A DNA stretch of 64,000 bases from Caballeronia sp. GAFFF1 (GCF_023630705.1 NZ_JALQEM010000002.1:62001-126000); one strand, 5' to 3'. Counted from the first letter of the stretch, positions 18,552 through 27,329 are shown. Made by a program: numbers and translations. The notes: a model not told the origin generated them from the sequence alone.

Positions 18552-19493
18552 TTACGCGTAGTCGTGCAGCGCGGTGCGCATCTTCTTCATGGCGCTCGCC
18601 TCGATCTGGCGAATGCGCTCCGCCGACACGCCGAACTCGTCGGCCAGTTCATGGAGCGTCTTGCCGCCCGATCCGTCGTCCTGCACGTCGAGCCAGCGCG
18701 CCTTGATGATGCGGCGGCTGCGCTCGTCGAGCGATTCCAGCGCCGTCGAAAGACCGTCGCTTTGCAGCTTGTCGAACTGGCGCGCGGCGATCACGTTCGT
18801 CGGCTCGTTGTGCGAGTCCGCGAGATAGGCGATCGGCGCGAACGCTTCTTCGCCGTCTTCCACCTGGCCTTCGAGCGCGATGTCGCCGCCCGAAAGGCGC
18901 GTTTCCATCTCTGCGACTTCCTCGCGCTTAACGTTCAACTCGCTCGCCAGGCCTTCGATCTCGCCGGGCGTGAACGCCGCGTGGCCGGTCTTGTGGCTGC
19001 GCAGGTTAAAGAACAGCTTGCGCTGCGCCTTGGTCGTCGCGACTTTCACCATGCGCCAGTTGCGCAGGATGTACTCGTGGATCTCCGCCTTGATCCAGTG
19101 CATGGCGTACGACACGAGGCGCACGTTTTGCTCGGGGTCGAACCGCTTCACGGCCTTCATCAGACCGATGTTGCCTTCCTGAATCAGGTCTGCGTGCGGC
19201 AGGCCGTAGCCCAGATAGTTGCGGGCAATCGACACGACGAGACGCAGGTGCGACAGCACAAGCTGCCGCGCGGCGTTCAGGTTGCCGTGCTCGCGGAATT
19301 CGGTGGCGTACTGACGTTCCTCTGCCGGCGACAGCATCGGAATACGGTTCACTGCTTGTATGTAGGAATCGATGTTGCCGATCTGACCGGTCAGCATCGA
19401 CGACTGTGCGTACGTCAGCGCGCCTGCCGAAGATGCCTTGGCAGGTGCCGAGCCTACAACATTCGGAAGGGTCATCGCATTGGTCACGCTCAT
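18552..19493 (-). CDS. rpoH: RNA polymerase heat-shock sigma factor sigma-32
   Basis: 313 aa. Region 2 (NAARQLVLSHLRLVVSIARNYLGYG; LIQEGNIGLMKAVKRFDPEQNVRLVSYAMHWIKAEI) binds the -10 element, and region 4 ends with VSAERIRQIEASAMKKMR. The RpoH box QRKLFFNLR is present, which separates it from RpoD/RpoS. The ATG at 19493 has GGAG 6 nt upstream. A perfect CIRCE element overlapping the likely promoter (19546-19575) indicates HrcA repression. Its terminator faces that of nagE. Confidence 0.96.
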   Translation of the reverse strand: MSVTNAMTLPNVVGSAPAKASSAGALTYAQSSMLTGQIGNIDSYIQAVNRIPMLSPAEERQYATEFREHGNLNAARQLVLSHLRLVVSIARNYLGYGLPHADLIQEGNIGLMKAVKRFDPEQNVRLVSYAMHWIKAEIHEYILRNWRMVKVATTKAQRKLFFNLRSHKTGHAAFTPGEIEGLASELNVKREEVAEMETRLSGGDIALEGQVEDGEEAFAPIAYLADSHNEPTNVIAARQFDKLQSDGLSTALESLDERSRRIIKARWLDVQDDGSGGKTLHELADEFGVSAERIRQIEASAMKKMRTALHDYA

Positions 19494-19545
19494 AAGCTCC
19501 TTGTCAATTGCCTGCGGCCGCAACGGCGGCAGCAGGCCAGTCACG

Positions 19546-19575
19546 ATATTAGCACTCCGTCCAACTGAGTGCTAA
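19546..19575 (-). promoter_or_regulatory. Candidate rpoH promoter overlapping CIRCE
   Basis: On the minus strand, TTAGCA (19575-19570), 18-nt spacer, TAATAT (19551-19546). Both hexamers match the consensus in 4 or more positions. The start would be near 19539, giving a 5' leader of about 46 nt. HrcA bound to CIRCE would cover this promoter. Confidence 0.5.
19549..19575. promoter_or_regulatory. CIRCE element (HrcA operator) upstream of rpoH
   Basis: TTAGCACTC (19549-19557), 9 nt, GAGTGCTAA (19567-19575): an exact match to the CIRCE consensus TTAGCACTC-N9-GAGTGCTAA. It lies 56 nt upstream of the rpoH ATG and 263 nt upstream of the divergent pagL gene. Confidence 0.95.
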
Positions 19576-19837
19576 GTGTTAGAGGGAAACGACGTGTGGC
19601 AGTTCCCACAAAACTATCGATTTTGCGGGCTTGATAGGCGGTCCGGCCCTGGAGCGCGAGCCGAAATTACCGAAGGATGAGCGGTTAATCGAACGAATTA
19701 CCGAAATAACGCCGTAAGGCAGCGGATTATTCAGCCGAAACGGCAACAATCGCTGGTTTGTGCAAATATATGTCTGCCTAAATACAATGCGCCGACAACC
19801 GCTCGGCGGGACAACCACACCCTCATATGGGGCGCTC

Positions 19838-20404
19838 ATGCAGAAAAACCAACGTTTCTGGCGCAGTTTTTTGTCTCACGGCGCCATCGCGGTTTCGCTC
19901 GGTCTTGCATCGGCGGCAGCGCATGCCGACCGGTTTGGGCTTCAGATAGCGGGCGGCGTCGCCAACCATGACTTCAAGAAAGCCGACGTCGGCATTGTGT
20001 GGGACCCGAACCTGACGTGGTGGGAAATCGGCGGGTTCCACTTCACGCTGCTCGGCGAGGGACACGTCGCGTACTGGCACACGAAGGAAAGCAACGCCGT
20101 CAATCCGAACGTCTGGGAATTCGGCGTGACGCCGGTTCTGCGTTTCGTCAAAAGCTCGGGCTACATCCGGCCGTTCTTCGAGGCGGGCATCGGCGTCCGG
20201 CTGATCTCGCACGCCCGGATCACGGAAGACTACACGCTGTCCAGCGGCTTTCAGTTCGCCGATATGGTCGGCGTGGGCGCGATCTTCGGCGAGAAGCAGA
20301 ACTATCAGGCCGGTTTTCGCTTCCAGCATCTCTCGAACGCGAGTATCAAAGAGCCGAATCCTGGTATAAATTTCAGCCAGCTATATCTGCAATACAACTT
20401 CTGA
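19838..20404 (+). CDS. pagL: Lipid A 3-O-deacylase PagL family outer membrane protein
   Basis: 188 aa. The signal peptide ends at AAAHA-DRF, followed by an 8-strand beta-barrel ending in an aromatic residue (LYLQYNF). The catalytic His-Ser pair of PagL is in FRFQHLSNASIKEPNPG. PagL removes the 3-linked acyl chain of lipid A in the outer membrane. The ATG at 19838 follows GGGGCG; the longer in-frame ORF would prefix 26 residues that do not look like a signal sequence. Divergent from rpoH. Confidence 0.88.
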   Translation: MQKNQRFWRSFLSHGAIAVSLGLASAAAHADRFGLQIAGGVANHDFKKADVGIVWDPNLTWWEIGGFHFTLLGEGHVAYWHTKESNAVNPNVWEFGVTPVLRFVKSSGYIRPFFEAGIGVRLISHARITEDYTLSSGFQFADMVGVGAIFGEKQNYQAGFRFQHLSNASIKEPNPGINFSQLYLQYNF

Positions 20405-20449
20405 CGGGGCGCCGGCGCATCGGTTCCCCGGCGCAAGGGGAACCGACAG

Positions 20450-20833
20450 ATGCCGGCAAAAACCTTTGAGGCCATCCGCGGCCTGGAGCGCGACCGCTTT
20501 CGGGCGATGGTCGAGGGCGACGGCGCCGCGCTCGAAGCGTTGCTGGCCGAGAACGTCAGCTATGTCCACACCAACGGCAAGCGCGAGACGAAGCGTCAGT
20601 TCATCGACGCGATCACCGCCGGGCGCCGCCGCTATCGGCAGATCGAGATCCAGACTCAGGACGTAGTCTCCGCCGGGCCGGAGACGTGCCTCGTGTCGGG
20701 CCGCGCGCTGATCGAAATGGAATCGAAGAACGGCGCGCTGCTTTTTCCCATCGCCTATACGGCGATTCACGTGCAAACCGGCGGCCAGTGGCAACTGCTC
20801 GCGCTCCAGGCGACGCGCGTGGCGCTGGAATAG
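20450..20833 (+). CDS. NTF2-like (DUF4440 type) protein
   Basis: 127 aa with a cone-shaped NTF2-like fold pattern: an N-terminal helix (TFEAIRGLERDRFRAMVEGDGAALEALLAENVSYVHTNG), the helix TKRQFIDAITAGRRRY, then alternating strands ending QWQLLALQATRVALE. The family includes enzymes and binding proteins with no single reaction, so no function is assigned. 45 nt after pagL and convergent with leuA. Confidence 0.75.
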   Translation: MPAKTFEAIRGLERDRFRAMVEGDGAALEALLAENVSYVHTNGKRETKRQFIDAITAGRRRYRQIEIQTQDVVSAGPETCLVSGRALIEMESKNGALLFPIAYTAIHVQTGGQWQLLALQATRVALE

Positions 20834-20852
20834 CGCGCCGCCGGCCGCGCCG

Positions 20853-22505
20853 TCAGGCTTCCACGGCCTCGTCCTCTCGCACCTTCCGCGCGATTCCCTT
20901 CGACCGATTCACCGCGCTCACGACCGCATCGACGACCGCGAGCGCCGCATTCGCGTGCACCGCGACGCCGAAGCGCATCGGTTCATCGGCGACGCGGCAG
21001 CCCACGAAGACCGCTGTCTCGCCGTTCGCCGTCACCGTCGATTCGAACCAGCTCACGCTCGCGCCGACGTTCAGGCTCGCTGCGACGGCCTGCGCATAGT
21101 GTTCCTCGCTCGCGGCGCCTGAAGCAGGCGGCATCGCGATGTGTCGCCCGAAGACGGAAACCGCCGCCGCATCCACGCGCGATACCGGCCCGCCCGCGTC
21201 GAAATACTCGCGCTTGAAGAGCGCGCAGATGGCGTCGCCGCTGATTTCCTCGCCCGATTCGTCCGCCACTGCCTGCACCGCGTGACTGAACTCGATCTGC
21301 ACGCGGCGCGGCGGCGTGAAGCCCAGACCGCGTTCGAGCAGATAGGTCGCGCCGCCTTTACCCGACTGGCTGTTCACGCGAATCACGGCGTCGTAGCTGC
21401 GGCCGAGATCGGCGGGATCGATCGGCAAGTAGGGCACTTCCCACGGCGTGCCGGGCACGCGCTGCGCGAAGCCTTTGCGGATGGCGTCCTGATGCGACCC
21501 GGAAAACGCGGTGAAGACGAGATCGCCCGCGTACGGATGGCGCGGATGCACCGGAAGCTGATTGCAGCGTTCGACCACACGCCGCACCGCGTCGATGTCC
21601 GAGAAGTCGAGACCGGGATCGATGCCCTGCGTGTACAGATTGAGCGCGAGCGTGACGAGATCGACGTTGCCCGTGCGCTCGCCGTTGCCGAAGAGACAGC
21701 CTTCGACGCGATCCGCGCCCGCGAGCAGCGCAAGTTCCGCCGCTGCGACCGCCGTGCCGCGATCATTGTGCGGATGCACCGAGAGCACGATGCTGTCGCG
21801 AAAGCCCATGTTGCGGTCCATCCATTCGACCTGATCGGCGAACACGTTGGGCGTGGCGGATTCGACCGTCGCCGGCAGATTGACGATCATCTTGTGATCG
21901 GGCGTCGGACGCCAGATTTGCGCGACGGCATCGCACACTTCGCGCGCGAACGACAACTCCGTCATGCTGAACGTCTCGGGCGAGTACTGGTAGATCCAGT
22001 GTGTTTCCGGCCGCGCCGCGGCGCATTCGTTGATGATGCGCGTGCCCTCGACCGCCAGCGCCTTGACTTCTTCCTTCGACTGATTGAACACGATGCGCCG
22101 AAACGACGGCGCGATCGCGTTGTAAAGATGCACGATGACCTTGCTCGCGCCCTTCACCGCTTCGAACGTCCGCTCGATCAGTTCGCGGCGCGATTGCACG
22201 AGCACTTCGATGGTGACGTCGTCGGGGATGCGCTTCTCGTCGATCAGCTTGCGCACGAAGTCGAAATCGGTCTGCGACGCCGACGGGAATCCCACCTCGA
22301 TCTCCTTGAAACCCGTTGCCACCAGCATCTCGAAGAATTCGAGCTTCGCTGCGATGCTCATCGGCTCGATCAGCGACTGGTTGCCGTCGCGCAGATCGGT
22401 GCTCATCCAGATGGGCGCTTTCTCGATCGTGCGATTCGGCCAGCGTCGGCCATGCAGACGGACTTGCGGGAACGGGCGGTATTTCTCGGCGGGGTTCGGC
22501 ATCAT
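20853..22505 (-). CDS. leuA: 2-isopropylmalate synthase
   Basis: First committed step of leucine synthesis: 2-ketoisovalerate plus acetyl-CoA to 2-isopropylmalate. 550 aa, the long-type LeuA with an N-terminal extension ([26 protein letters not shown]). The TIM-barrel motif [16 protein letters not shown], the metal-site [14 protein letters not shown] and the [12 protein letters not shown] loop are present, and a C-terminal regulatory domain follows (feedback by leucine). A leucine-rich leader ORF and hairpins lie about 300-370 nt upstream on the same strand, indicating attenuation-like control. Two adjacent ATG codons occur at the start (22505 and 22502). Confidence 0.95.
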   Translation of the reverse strand: MMPNPAEKYRPFPQVRLHGRRWPNRTIEKAPIWMSTDLRDGNQSLIEPMSIAAKLEFFEMLVATGFKEIEVGFPSASQTDFDFVRKLIDEKRIPDDVTIEVLVQSRRELIERTFEAVKGASKVIVHLYNAIAPSFRRIVFNQSKEEVKALAVEGTRIINECAAARPETHWIYQYSPETFSMTELSFAREVCDAVAQIWRPTPDHKMIVNLPATVESATPNVFADQVEWMDRNMGFRDSIVLSVHPHNDRGTAVAAAELALLAGADRVEGCLFGNGERTGNVDLVTLALNLYTQGIDPGLDFSDIDAVRRVVERCNQLPVHPRHPYAGDLVFTAFSGSHQDAIRKGFAQRVPGTPWEVPYLPIDPADLGRSYDAVIRVNSQSGKGGATYLLERGLGFTPPRRVQIEFSHAVQAVADESGEEISGDAICALFKREYFDAGGPVSRVDAAAVSVFGRHIAMPPASGAASEEHYAQAVAASLNVGASVSWFESTVTANGETAVFVGCRVADEPMRFGVAVHANAALAVVDAVVSAVNRSKGIARKVREDEAVEA

Positions 22506-22693
22506 GATCGTCGATCTCGTTCGGGAGCGTAGCGCCTGCGAGAGCGGCCGACGCCGGCGGCTGGCCGGCTGCGGCGCGATGCACATGAAGCACGCGAAGC
22601 AAAACCGCGCGCGCGATCCCATTGCGCACCGGCGACGGTGACGCCTGCGACCAACGTGAACGTGCGCGAAGCAGCGTGCATGTGACCCTCGCG

Positions 22694-22723
22694 TTTTCGA
22701 TTCGCGGGATGCGCGAACGAAAA
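22694..22723 (-). promoter_or_regulatory. Hairpin in the leuA leader, downstream of the leader ORF
   Basis: TTTTCGTTCGCG pairs with CGCGAATCGAAAA on the minus strand (12 bp, one bulge, 5-nt loop). It lies between the leader ORF and leuA. No U-run follows, so it is not a textbook terminator. It could be part of an alternative fold of the leader. Confidence 0.45.
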
Positions 22724-22782
22724 GCTGACGACTACTAGGTGGTAAGGAAGGAACTGCGGGAACGGCTGGCGGGAACGCGCGC

Positions 22783-22838
22783 CGCTACGTCTGGCGACTT
22801 ACGCTAGACGTAGCGATAGGGGCCGCGCTAGGCGGCCC
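22783..22838 (-). promoter_or_regulatory. Two hairpins nested in and after the leuA leader ORF
   Basis: Hairpin 1: GGGCCGC (22838-22832), loop CTAGC, GCGGCCC (22826-22820), wholly inside the ORF and with a Leu CTA codon in its loop. Hairpin 2: CGCTACGTCT (22815-22806) with AGACGTAGCG (22792-22783), a perfect 10-bp stem whose 5' arm spans Leu codons CTA and CTA and whose loop holds the leader stop. Ribosome stalling at those codons would block hairpin 2. Confidence 0.65.
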
Positions 22839-22876
22839 GAAATAATTCGGAGGGAGAAGAGTTGGGTGAAACGCAT
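22799..22876 (-). CDS. Candidate leucine leader peptide upstream of leuA
   Basis: A 25-codon ORF (MRFTQLFSL... to ...LSLRLA) with six leucines, four of them the codon CTA, which is very rare in this GC-rich genome. Three CTA codons fall within the last six sense codons. ATG is at 22876 and TAA at 22799-22801. The predicted transcription start from the upstream TTGACA promoter is at or next to the ATG, so the ORF may be leaderless; no ribosome binding site is visible. Its composition and nested hairpins fit a translational attenuation leader sensing charged tRNA-Leu. Confidence 0.68.
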   Translation of the reverse strand: MRFTQLFSLRIISGRLARPLSLRLA

Positions 22877-22882
22877 CGGCCT

Positions 22883-22912
22883 ACTTTAAACCAGCGTTGA
22901 AGAAGGTGTCAA
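22883..22912 (-). promoter_or_regulatory. Candidate leuA promoter
   Basis: On the minus strand, -35 TTGACA (22912-22907), 18-nt spacer, -10 TAAAGT (22888-22883). It lies between the ybiB stop and the leucine leader ORF. The expected start is close to 22876. Confidence 0.55.
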
Positions 22913-22937
22913 ATGCGAATTTCTGCGCGGTCGGCGC

Positions 22938-23909
22938 CTATGCGGGCCGGCGCACGACATCCGCGATCAGCTCCACCTGACGCGCGATGGCGGGCGGCAC
23001 CGGCACGTCGCCGCGCATCACGTCTTCGATCCAGCGCGCGGTGGTGGCGGCATCGAGCGATTCGGGCATCTCGACGGCGGGCGCGTCCGCCTGCGAGCGT
23101 TCGGGCGCAACGAGCGTCTCGGCGTGGCCGTCGTGAAACCAGTCGATCTGCACCTGGCGGCGCGTGTCCGCGACCGCCTCGCCTTCGGTGCCGCGCGCGA
23201 GCAGCGCGCCGCCTTGCGCAGCATCCGGATGCTCGGTGAAAAGCGCGGTGAGGCTGTCGCGATATTCGGGGTGCGTGTAGTTGACGAGCCGCAGGCCCGG
23301 CTCGGCGAACGGCTGCAGAATCTTGACGAGCGTATGGGTGGAATTGCGCACGCCCATCACGCGGCGAAGGTCGAGCAGCCGCGCGAGCTTCGGCGCGAGC
23401 GCCGTCACGGGCGCAAACGCGAGGCGGCGGGAGGCGAGGCTGTCCTCGATTTCGTCGGGCGACGCGGCGTGCGGGATTCCCACCTCGGCGAAGATCGCGG
23501 CGCTCGTCACGCGGCCGGGATCGTCCACGACGCCATGCACCAGCACCGGCACGCCTTCGCGCGCGAGCAGGAGCGCGAGCAGCGGCGTCAGGTTCGGCTG
23601 CTTGCGCGCGCCGTTGTAGCTCGGGATCGACACTGGCCGGGCGTGCTCGCGGCCTTCCTGCACGTGCAGCGGCTCGAAGGAACGATGCGCCGCCGCCAGC
23701 ATCGCGGCGAGTTCGGCGGCCGTCTCGCCCTTCACGCGATACGCGAGCAGCACGGCGCCCAGTTCGACGTCGGAGACGCGGCCATCGAGCATGGCTTCGT
23801 AGAGCGAATAGGTGTCGTCGCGCGACAGCGCACGCGCGCCGTTCGGGCCGCGCCCGATTTCCTTGATATAGCGCGCGCAGGGGAAAGAAGGAGGTGAAGT
23901 GTCGGTCAT
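22938..23909 (-). CDS. ybiB: YbiB-type protein of the anthranilate phosphoribosyltransferase fold
   Basis: 323 aa. Glycosyltransferase family 3 layout: N-terminal helical domain (RYIKEIGRGPNGARALSRDDTYSLYEAMLDGRVSDVELGAVLLAYRVKGET) and a C-terminal alpha/beta domain (PSYNGARKQPNLTPLLALLLAREGVPVLVHG). E. coli YbiB has this fold, binds nucleic acid and has no known transferase activity. The typical phosphate-binding glycine loop is replaced by NGARKQPN. The start at MTDTSP is chosen from family length; the ribosome binding site is weak. It lies upstream of and on the same strand as leuA. Confidence 0.85.
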   Translation of the reverse strand: MTDTSPPSFPCARYIKEIGRGPNGARALSRDDTYSLYEAMLDGRVSDVELGAVLLAYRVKGETAAELAAMLAAAHRSFEPLHVQEGREHARPVSIPSYNGARKQPNLTPLLALLLAREGVPVLVHGVVDDPGRVTSAAIFAEVGIPHAASPDEIEDSLASRRLAFAPVTALAPKLARLLDLRRVMGVRNSTHTLVKILQPFAEPGLRLVNYTHPEYRDSLTALFTEHPDAAQGGALLARGTEGEAVADTRRQVQIDWFHDGHAETLVAPERSQADAPAVEMPESLDAATTARWIEDVMRGDVPVPPAIARQVELIADVVRRPA

Positions 23910-24207
23910 CGGAAGCGTGCGCAAAGCGGGCGTTTCATTTCCGTGGTCCTGAGCGGCGCCGTCGCGAGTGGAAGATGCGGTATGACACTCAGTATCGCAT
24001 TTAAGCGCCGCTTGCAAGTTCGGGGACAGGCATCCGCTGAGATTGCGCGGCGACCCGAAGGATGACCGCAGGCCGTCCGAAAGCTCGCGCGCCCGCGCCG
24101 GACAAGGCTCGCCACGATTCGCGCCGGCACGTTACACTCGCTTTTTGCGACTCCGGCTGCGAGCGTGGATGCGCCGGCTACCGAATAACATCAAACAGGA
24201 GAGCGGG

Positions 24208-24906
24208 ATGACTTACGTGTTTCCCCCGGCGCCGGCGACCGCCGTTCCGGTCGCGGGTTCGAACGAGCAGTTTCCCGTGCGCCGCATCTACTGCGTAGGG
24301 CGCAACTACGAAGCGCACGCGCGGGAAATGGGCCACGATCCCGACCGCGAGCCGCCGTTCTTCTTCAGCAAGCCCGCGGACGCCGTGTTGTACGTCGCGC
24401 CGGGTTCGACCGGCGAGTTGCCGTACCCGTCGCAGACCAGGAACCTGCACTTCGAGATGGAACTCGTCGCGGCGATCGGCAAGCAGGGCAAGGACATTCC
24501 CGCCGACAAGGGCCTCGACTACGTGTACGGCTACGCGCTCGGGCTCGACATGACGCGTCGCGACCTGCAAGCCGAAGCGAAGAAGCTCGGCCGTCCGTGG
24601 GATACGGCGAAAGGCTTCGACCATTCCGCGCCGCTCGGCCCGATTCATCCGGTGTCGAAGGTCGGGCATCTGGAAAAGAGCGCGATCTGGCTCACGGTCA
24701 ACGGTGAGGAAAAGCAGCGTTCGGACATCTCGCAGCTGATCTGGTCGGTCGGCGAGACGGTGGCCTATCTGTCGACGCTCTTCGAGCTTTTTCCCGGCGA
24801 TCTCATCTTCACCGGCACGCCCGAAGGCGTCGGCGCGGTCGTGAAGGGCGATCTGCTGAAGGGCGGCGTGGACGGCATCGGCGACTTTTCCGTGCGCGTG
24901 GTCTGA
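24208..24906 (+). CDS. Fumarylacetoacetate hydrolase family protein (fumarylpyruvate hydrolase-like)
   Basis: 232 aa. FAH fold with metal-binding acidic residues in LHFEMELVAAIG and GYALGLDMTRRDLQ, and the GTPEGVGAVVKGD loop. Enzymes of this size hydrolyse C-C bonds of fumarylpyruvate or fumarylacetoacetate in aromatic ring cleavage pathways. The next gene is the matching cis-trans isomerase, so the pair forms the end of a gentisate- or homogentisate-type route. AGGAG lies 6 nt before the ATG. Confidence 0.9.
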   Translation: MTYVFPPAPATAVPVAGSNEQFPVRRIYCVGRNYEAHAREMGHDPDREPPFFFSKPADAVLYVAPGSTGELPYPSQTRNLHFEMELVAAIGKQGKDIPADKGLDYVYGYALGLDMTRRDLQAEAKKLGRPWDTAKGFDHSAPLGPIHPVSKVGHLEKSAIWLTVNGEEKQRSDISQLIWSVGETVAYLSTLFELFPGDLIFTGTPEGVGAVVKGDLLKGGVDGIGDFSVRVV

Positions 24907-24921
24907 GGCGGCGTGCGGACA

Positions 24922-25566
24922 ATGAAGCTCTACAGCTATTTCCGAAGCTCGGCGGCGTATCGCGTGCGCATCGCGCTGAATCTGAAAGGTCTCGACTACG
25001 AGTACGAGGGCGTTCATCTGCTGCGCGATGGCGGCGTGCAACTGAAGCCCGAGTATCGCGCGCTGAATCCGGACGGCATCGTGCCGACGCTCGTCGTCGA
25101 CGGCGACGTGCTCACGCAGTCGCTCGCCATCATCGAATATCTCGACGAGACGCATCCCGAGCCGCCGCTTTTGCCGCGTGGGGCGTCGGATCGCGCGTTC
25201 GTCCGGTCGGTGGCGCTGCAGGTTGCCTGCGAGATTCATCCGCTGGACAACCTGCGCGTGCTGAAGTACCTCAAGCATCAGGTCAAGGTGCCGGACGAGG
25301 CGAAGGACGCGTGGTACCGGCATTGGGTGGAAACGGGCTTCGAATCGCTCGAAAAGCGTCTCGCGGCCGATTCGCGCGTCGGCAAGCTGACGTTCGGCGA
25401 CACGCCGACCATCGCCGATCTTTGCATCGTGCCGCAGGTGTTCAATGCGCGGCGCTTCGGTATCGACCTCGCGCCGTACCCGACCATCGAGCGCATTGCC
25501 GATTTCGCGAACCAGATCGACGGCTTCATGCGCGCCGCCCCCGCGCAGCAGCCGGACGCCGAATGA
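24922..25566 (+). CDS. maiA: Maleylacetoacetate/maleylpyruvate isomerase (zeta-class GST)
   Basis: 214 aa. A thioredoxin-like GST domain with the zeta signature SSAAYRVRIALNLKG (SSCxWRVRIAL variant with Ala in place of Cys) is followed by the helical domain with ACEIHPLDNLRVLKYL. Catalyses glutathione-dependent cis-trans isomerisation of maleylacetoacetate or maleylpyruvate, giving the substrate of the preceding hydrolase. The gene is 15 nt after the FAH gene, and its stop overlaps the lysE start (ATGA). Confidence 0.92.
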   Translation: MKLYSYFRSSAAYRVRIALNLKGLDYEYEGVHLLRDGGVQLKPEYRALNPDGIVPTLVVDGDVLTQSLAIIEYLDETHPEPPLLPRGASDRAFVRSVALQVACEIHPLDNLRVLKYLKHQVKVPDEAKDAWYRHWVETGFESLEKRLAADSRVGKLTFGDTPTIADLCIVPQVFNARRFGIDLAPYPTIERIADFANQIDGFMRAAPAQQPDAE

Positions 25567-26195
25567 CGGCGGCGGTATCTGCGGGAGCCCTGTCGAGTTA
25601 CTTGTCGGGTGCGGGACTGGGAGCGAGCCTGATCGTGGCGATCGGCGCGCAGAATGCGTTCGTGCTGCGGCAGGGGCTCAAGCGCCGGCACGTGGGCATC
25701 GTCGTGTCGATCTGCGCGTTCATCGACGTCACGTTGATCGCGCTAGGCGTCGGCGGCATGGGCGCGCTGATCGCGCGGGCGCCGTTTCTGCTCGACGTGA
25801 TTCGCTGGGCGGGCGCGGTCTTCCTGTTCCTCTACGGCTTGCGCGCGTTCGTCGCGGCGTGGCGCGGCCCCGGGCATCTCGACGCGTCGGACGGCGATTC
25901 GCAGACGGCGGTCGCGGCGGCGTCGACCGTGGTCGCGCTCTCGCTTTTGAATCCGCACGTTTATCTCGATACCGTCGTGCTGCTCGGCGGTATAGGCGCG
26001 CGGCATGCGTGGCCGGGCAACGCGTGGTTCGCGGCCGGCGCGATGTGTTCGTCGATCATCTGGTTTACGGCGCTCGGCTATGGTGCGCGTCTTTTGGAGC
26101 CGTGGTTTCAGAAGGACGTGTCGTGGCGCGTGCTCGATGTGATCGTCGGCTGCGTCATGTGGTGGATTGCTGCGGCGCTGGTGTTCTCGCGGTAA
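25563..26195 (+). CDS. LysE/ArgO family amino-acid exporter
   Basis: 210 aa with about 6 membrane helices. The N-terminal LIVAIGAQNAFVLRQGLKRRH is the LysE/ArgO signature, and SLLNPHVYLDTVVLLGGIGA is also diagnostic. Exports basic amino acids such as lysine or arginine. The ATG at 25563 overlaps the maiA stop, so it is translated with that gene, though no pathway link is evident. Confidence 0.9.
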   Translation: MTAAVSAGALSSYLSGAGLGASLIVAIGAQNAFVLRQGLKRRHVGIVVSICAFIDVTLIALGVGGMGALIARAPFLLDVIRWAGAVFLFLYGLRAFVAAWRGPGHLDASDGDSQTAVAAASTVVALSLLNPHVYLDTVVLLGGIGARHAWPGNAWFAAGAMCSSIIWFTALGYGARLLEPWFQKDVSWRVLDVIVGCVMWWIAAALVFSR

Positions 26196-26354
26196 GGCGT
26201 AGCGTCTCGGAGGCAGCCGTCGATTGGCGGGTTTGAGGCGCTGCTTGCCGGTCGGTCGTCGTCAATCGCTGAAACGCAGGCGTACGGACCGGATATCTCT
26301 GAGCAGGGTCTGCGGTTGCGGATCAGACGTGAAGAGCGCCCGCAATGAGCGGAC

Positions 26355-27098
26355 CTATTTCGACTCGGGAACCGCCACTTTGCTCCGTCGCCCGGAGTGG
26401 CCGTGCGCGGACGCATGTGTTGGCGATGATGGACAAAGACCGGCAAGCACTGTCGTTGCGTGTTGTCGAGCCAGCGTGCTCAAGTCCACCGGCTCAAAAC
26501 CTAGCGGCGCGAGCACCTGGCGTGACAGGATCGCGGCGAACATCGGCCCCACCAGCGAAAAGACATGGGCCCGCGAATCGCCCTCGCGCACCTCGCCTTT
26601 TTTCTGCGAGCGCTCGACGAGCGCTTGCAGCGCTTCGAACATCGGCGCCACCACCTCTTCCACCCAGATTCGTCCAAGGTCTGGGAAGCGTTCGCTTTCC
26701 TTCAGAATCAGCGCGGCGATTCGCGGGCTCAGACTGTTGCCGATAGACGTCGCTACCCGCGAAAGGAACAGCGGCACGAATTCGACGAATGCCCCGTCGA
26801 ACTGCCGGATGGTGTCACTCAGCTGCCGGACGTTGCTTGCGGTCACCTGCTGGACGACCGCGCGAAACAAGTGTTCCTTGGTCTCGAAGTACAAATAGAC
26901 GGTTCCTTTCGCGACACCCGCGCGCCGCGCCACGTCATCGAGCCTCGTCGCCTCATAGCCGGCTTCAAGAAAGCACATAAGCGCCACATCGATGATTTCG
27001 CCTGGCCGCGCATCCTTGCGACGCCGGCGCTTGGCGGGTTCGGCTGCGGCAACGACTGCCGATCCAGCTTCTGTTTCGGGGCGTGCGATACGTTTCAT
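26355..27098 (-). CDS. TetR family repressor of the adjacent efflux operon
   Basis: 247 aa. The N-terminal helix-turn-helix (ARPGEIIDVALMCFLEAGYEATRLDDVARRAGVAKGTVYLYFETKEHLFRAVVQ) is typical TetR. The C-terminal ligand domain ends in a polar tail. AAGGAAG precedes the ATG at 27098. It is divergent from the HlyD-ABC-OMF operon, with perfect palindromes in the shared intergenic region, which suggests local repression relieved by an effector. Effector unknown. Confidence 0.9.
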   Translation of the reverse strand: MKRIARPETEAGSAVVAAAEPAKRRRRKDARPGEIIDVALMCFLEAGYEATRLDDVARRAGVAKGTVYLYFETKEHLFRAVVQQVTASNVRQLSDTIRQFDGAFVEFVPLFLSRVATSIGNSLSPRIAALILKESERFPDLGRIWVEEVVAPMFEALQALVERSQKKGEVREGDSRAHVFSLVGPMFAAILSRQVLAPLGFEPVDLSTLARQHATTVLAGLCPSSPTHASAHGHSGRRSKVAVPESK

Positions 27099-27292
27099 TC
27101 TTCCTTCTGCATTCGATGGGCGTCGAGCGAGCGCAATTCGGGCTGGACGTCTGTGTTCACCCTCCGGCCACGCCGTCATCATAGCTGCGCCTGTTGGCCC
27201 GGTTGTTCTCTATCTCCAGCAGGCGCCTAGCATCCCGCCCGCGCTGGCCTAGTTCAGGGTGTGTTCCCTTAGCGCGCCGGTCGATGCGACAC

Positions 27293-27305
27293 AGCCAACT
27301 TGGCT
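27293..27305. promoter_or_regulatory. Palindrome AGCCAA-C-TTGGCT
   Basis: A perfect 6-1-6 palindrome 36 bp upstream of the second palindrome in the TetR/efflux intergenic region. It could be an operator for either divergent gene. Confidence 0.45.
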
Positions 27306-27329
27306 GGTTTAGCTTCCTCGAAGCGCCAC

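Noticed and set aside
19758..19788. pagL promoter TTGTGC ... TACAAT
   Set aside because: Spacer is 19 nt and the -35 is weak; not strong enough to list as a feature.
22694..22723. Hairpin before leuA as a classical intrinsic terminator
   Set aside because: The stem itself carries the A/T tracts and no U-run follows on either strand, so the standard definition is not met. Kept only as a leader structure.
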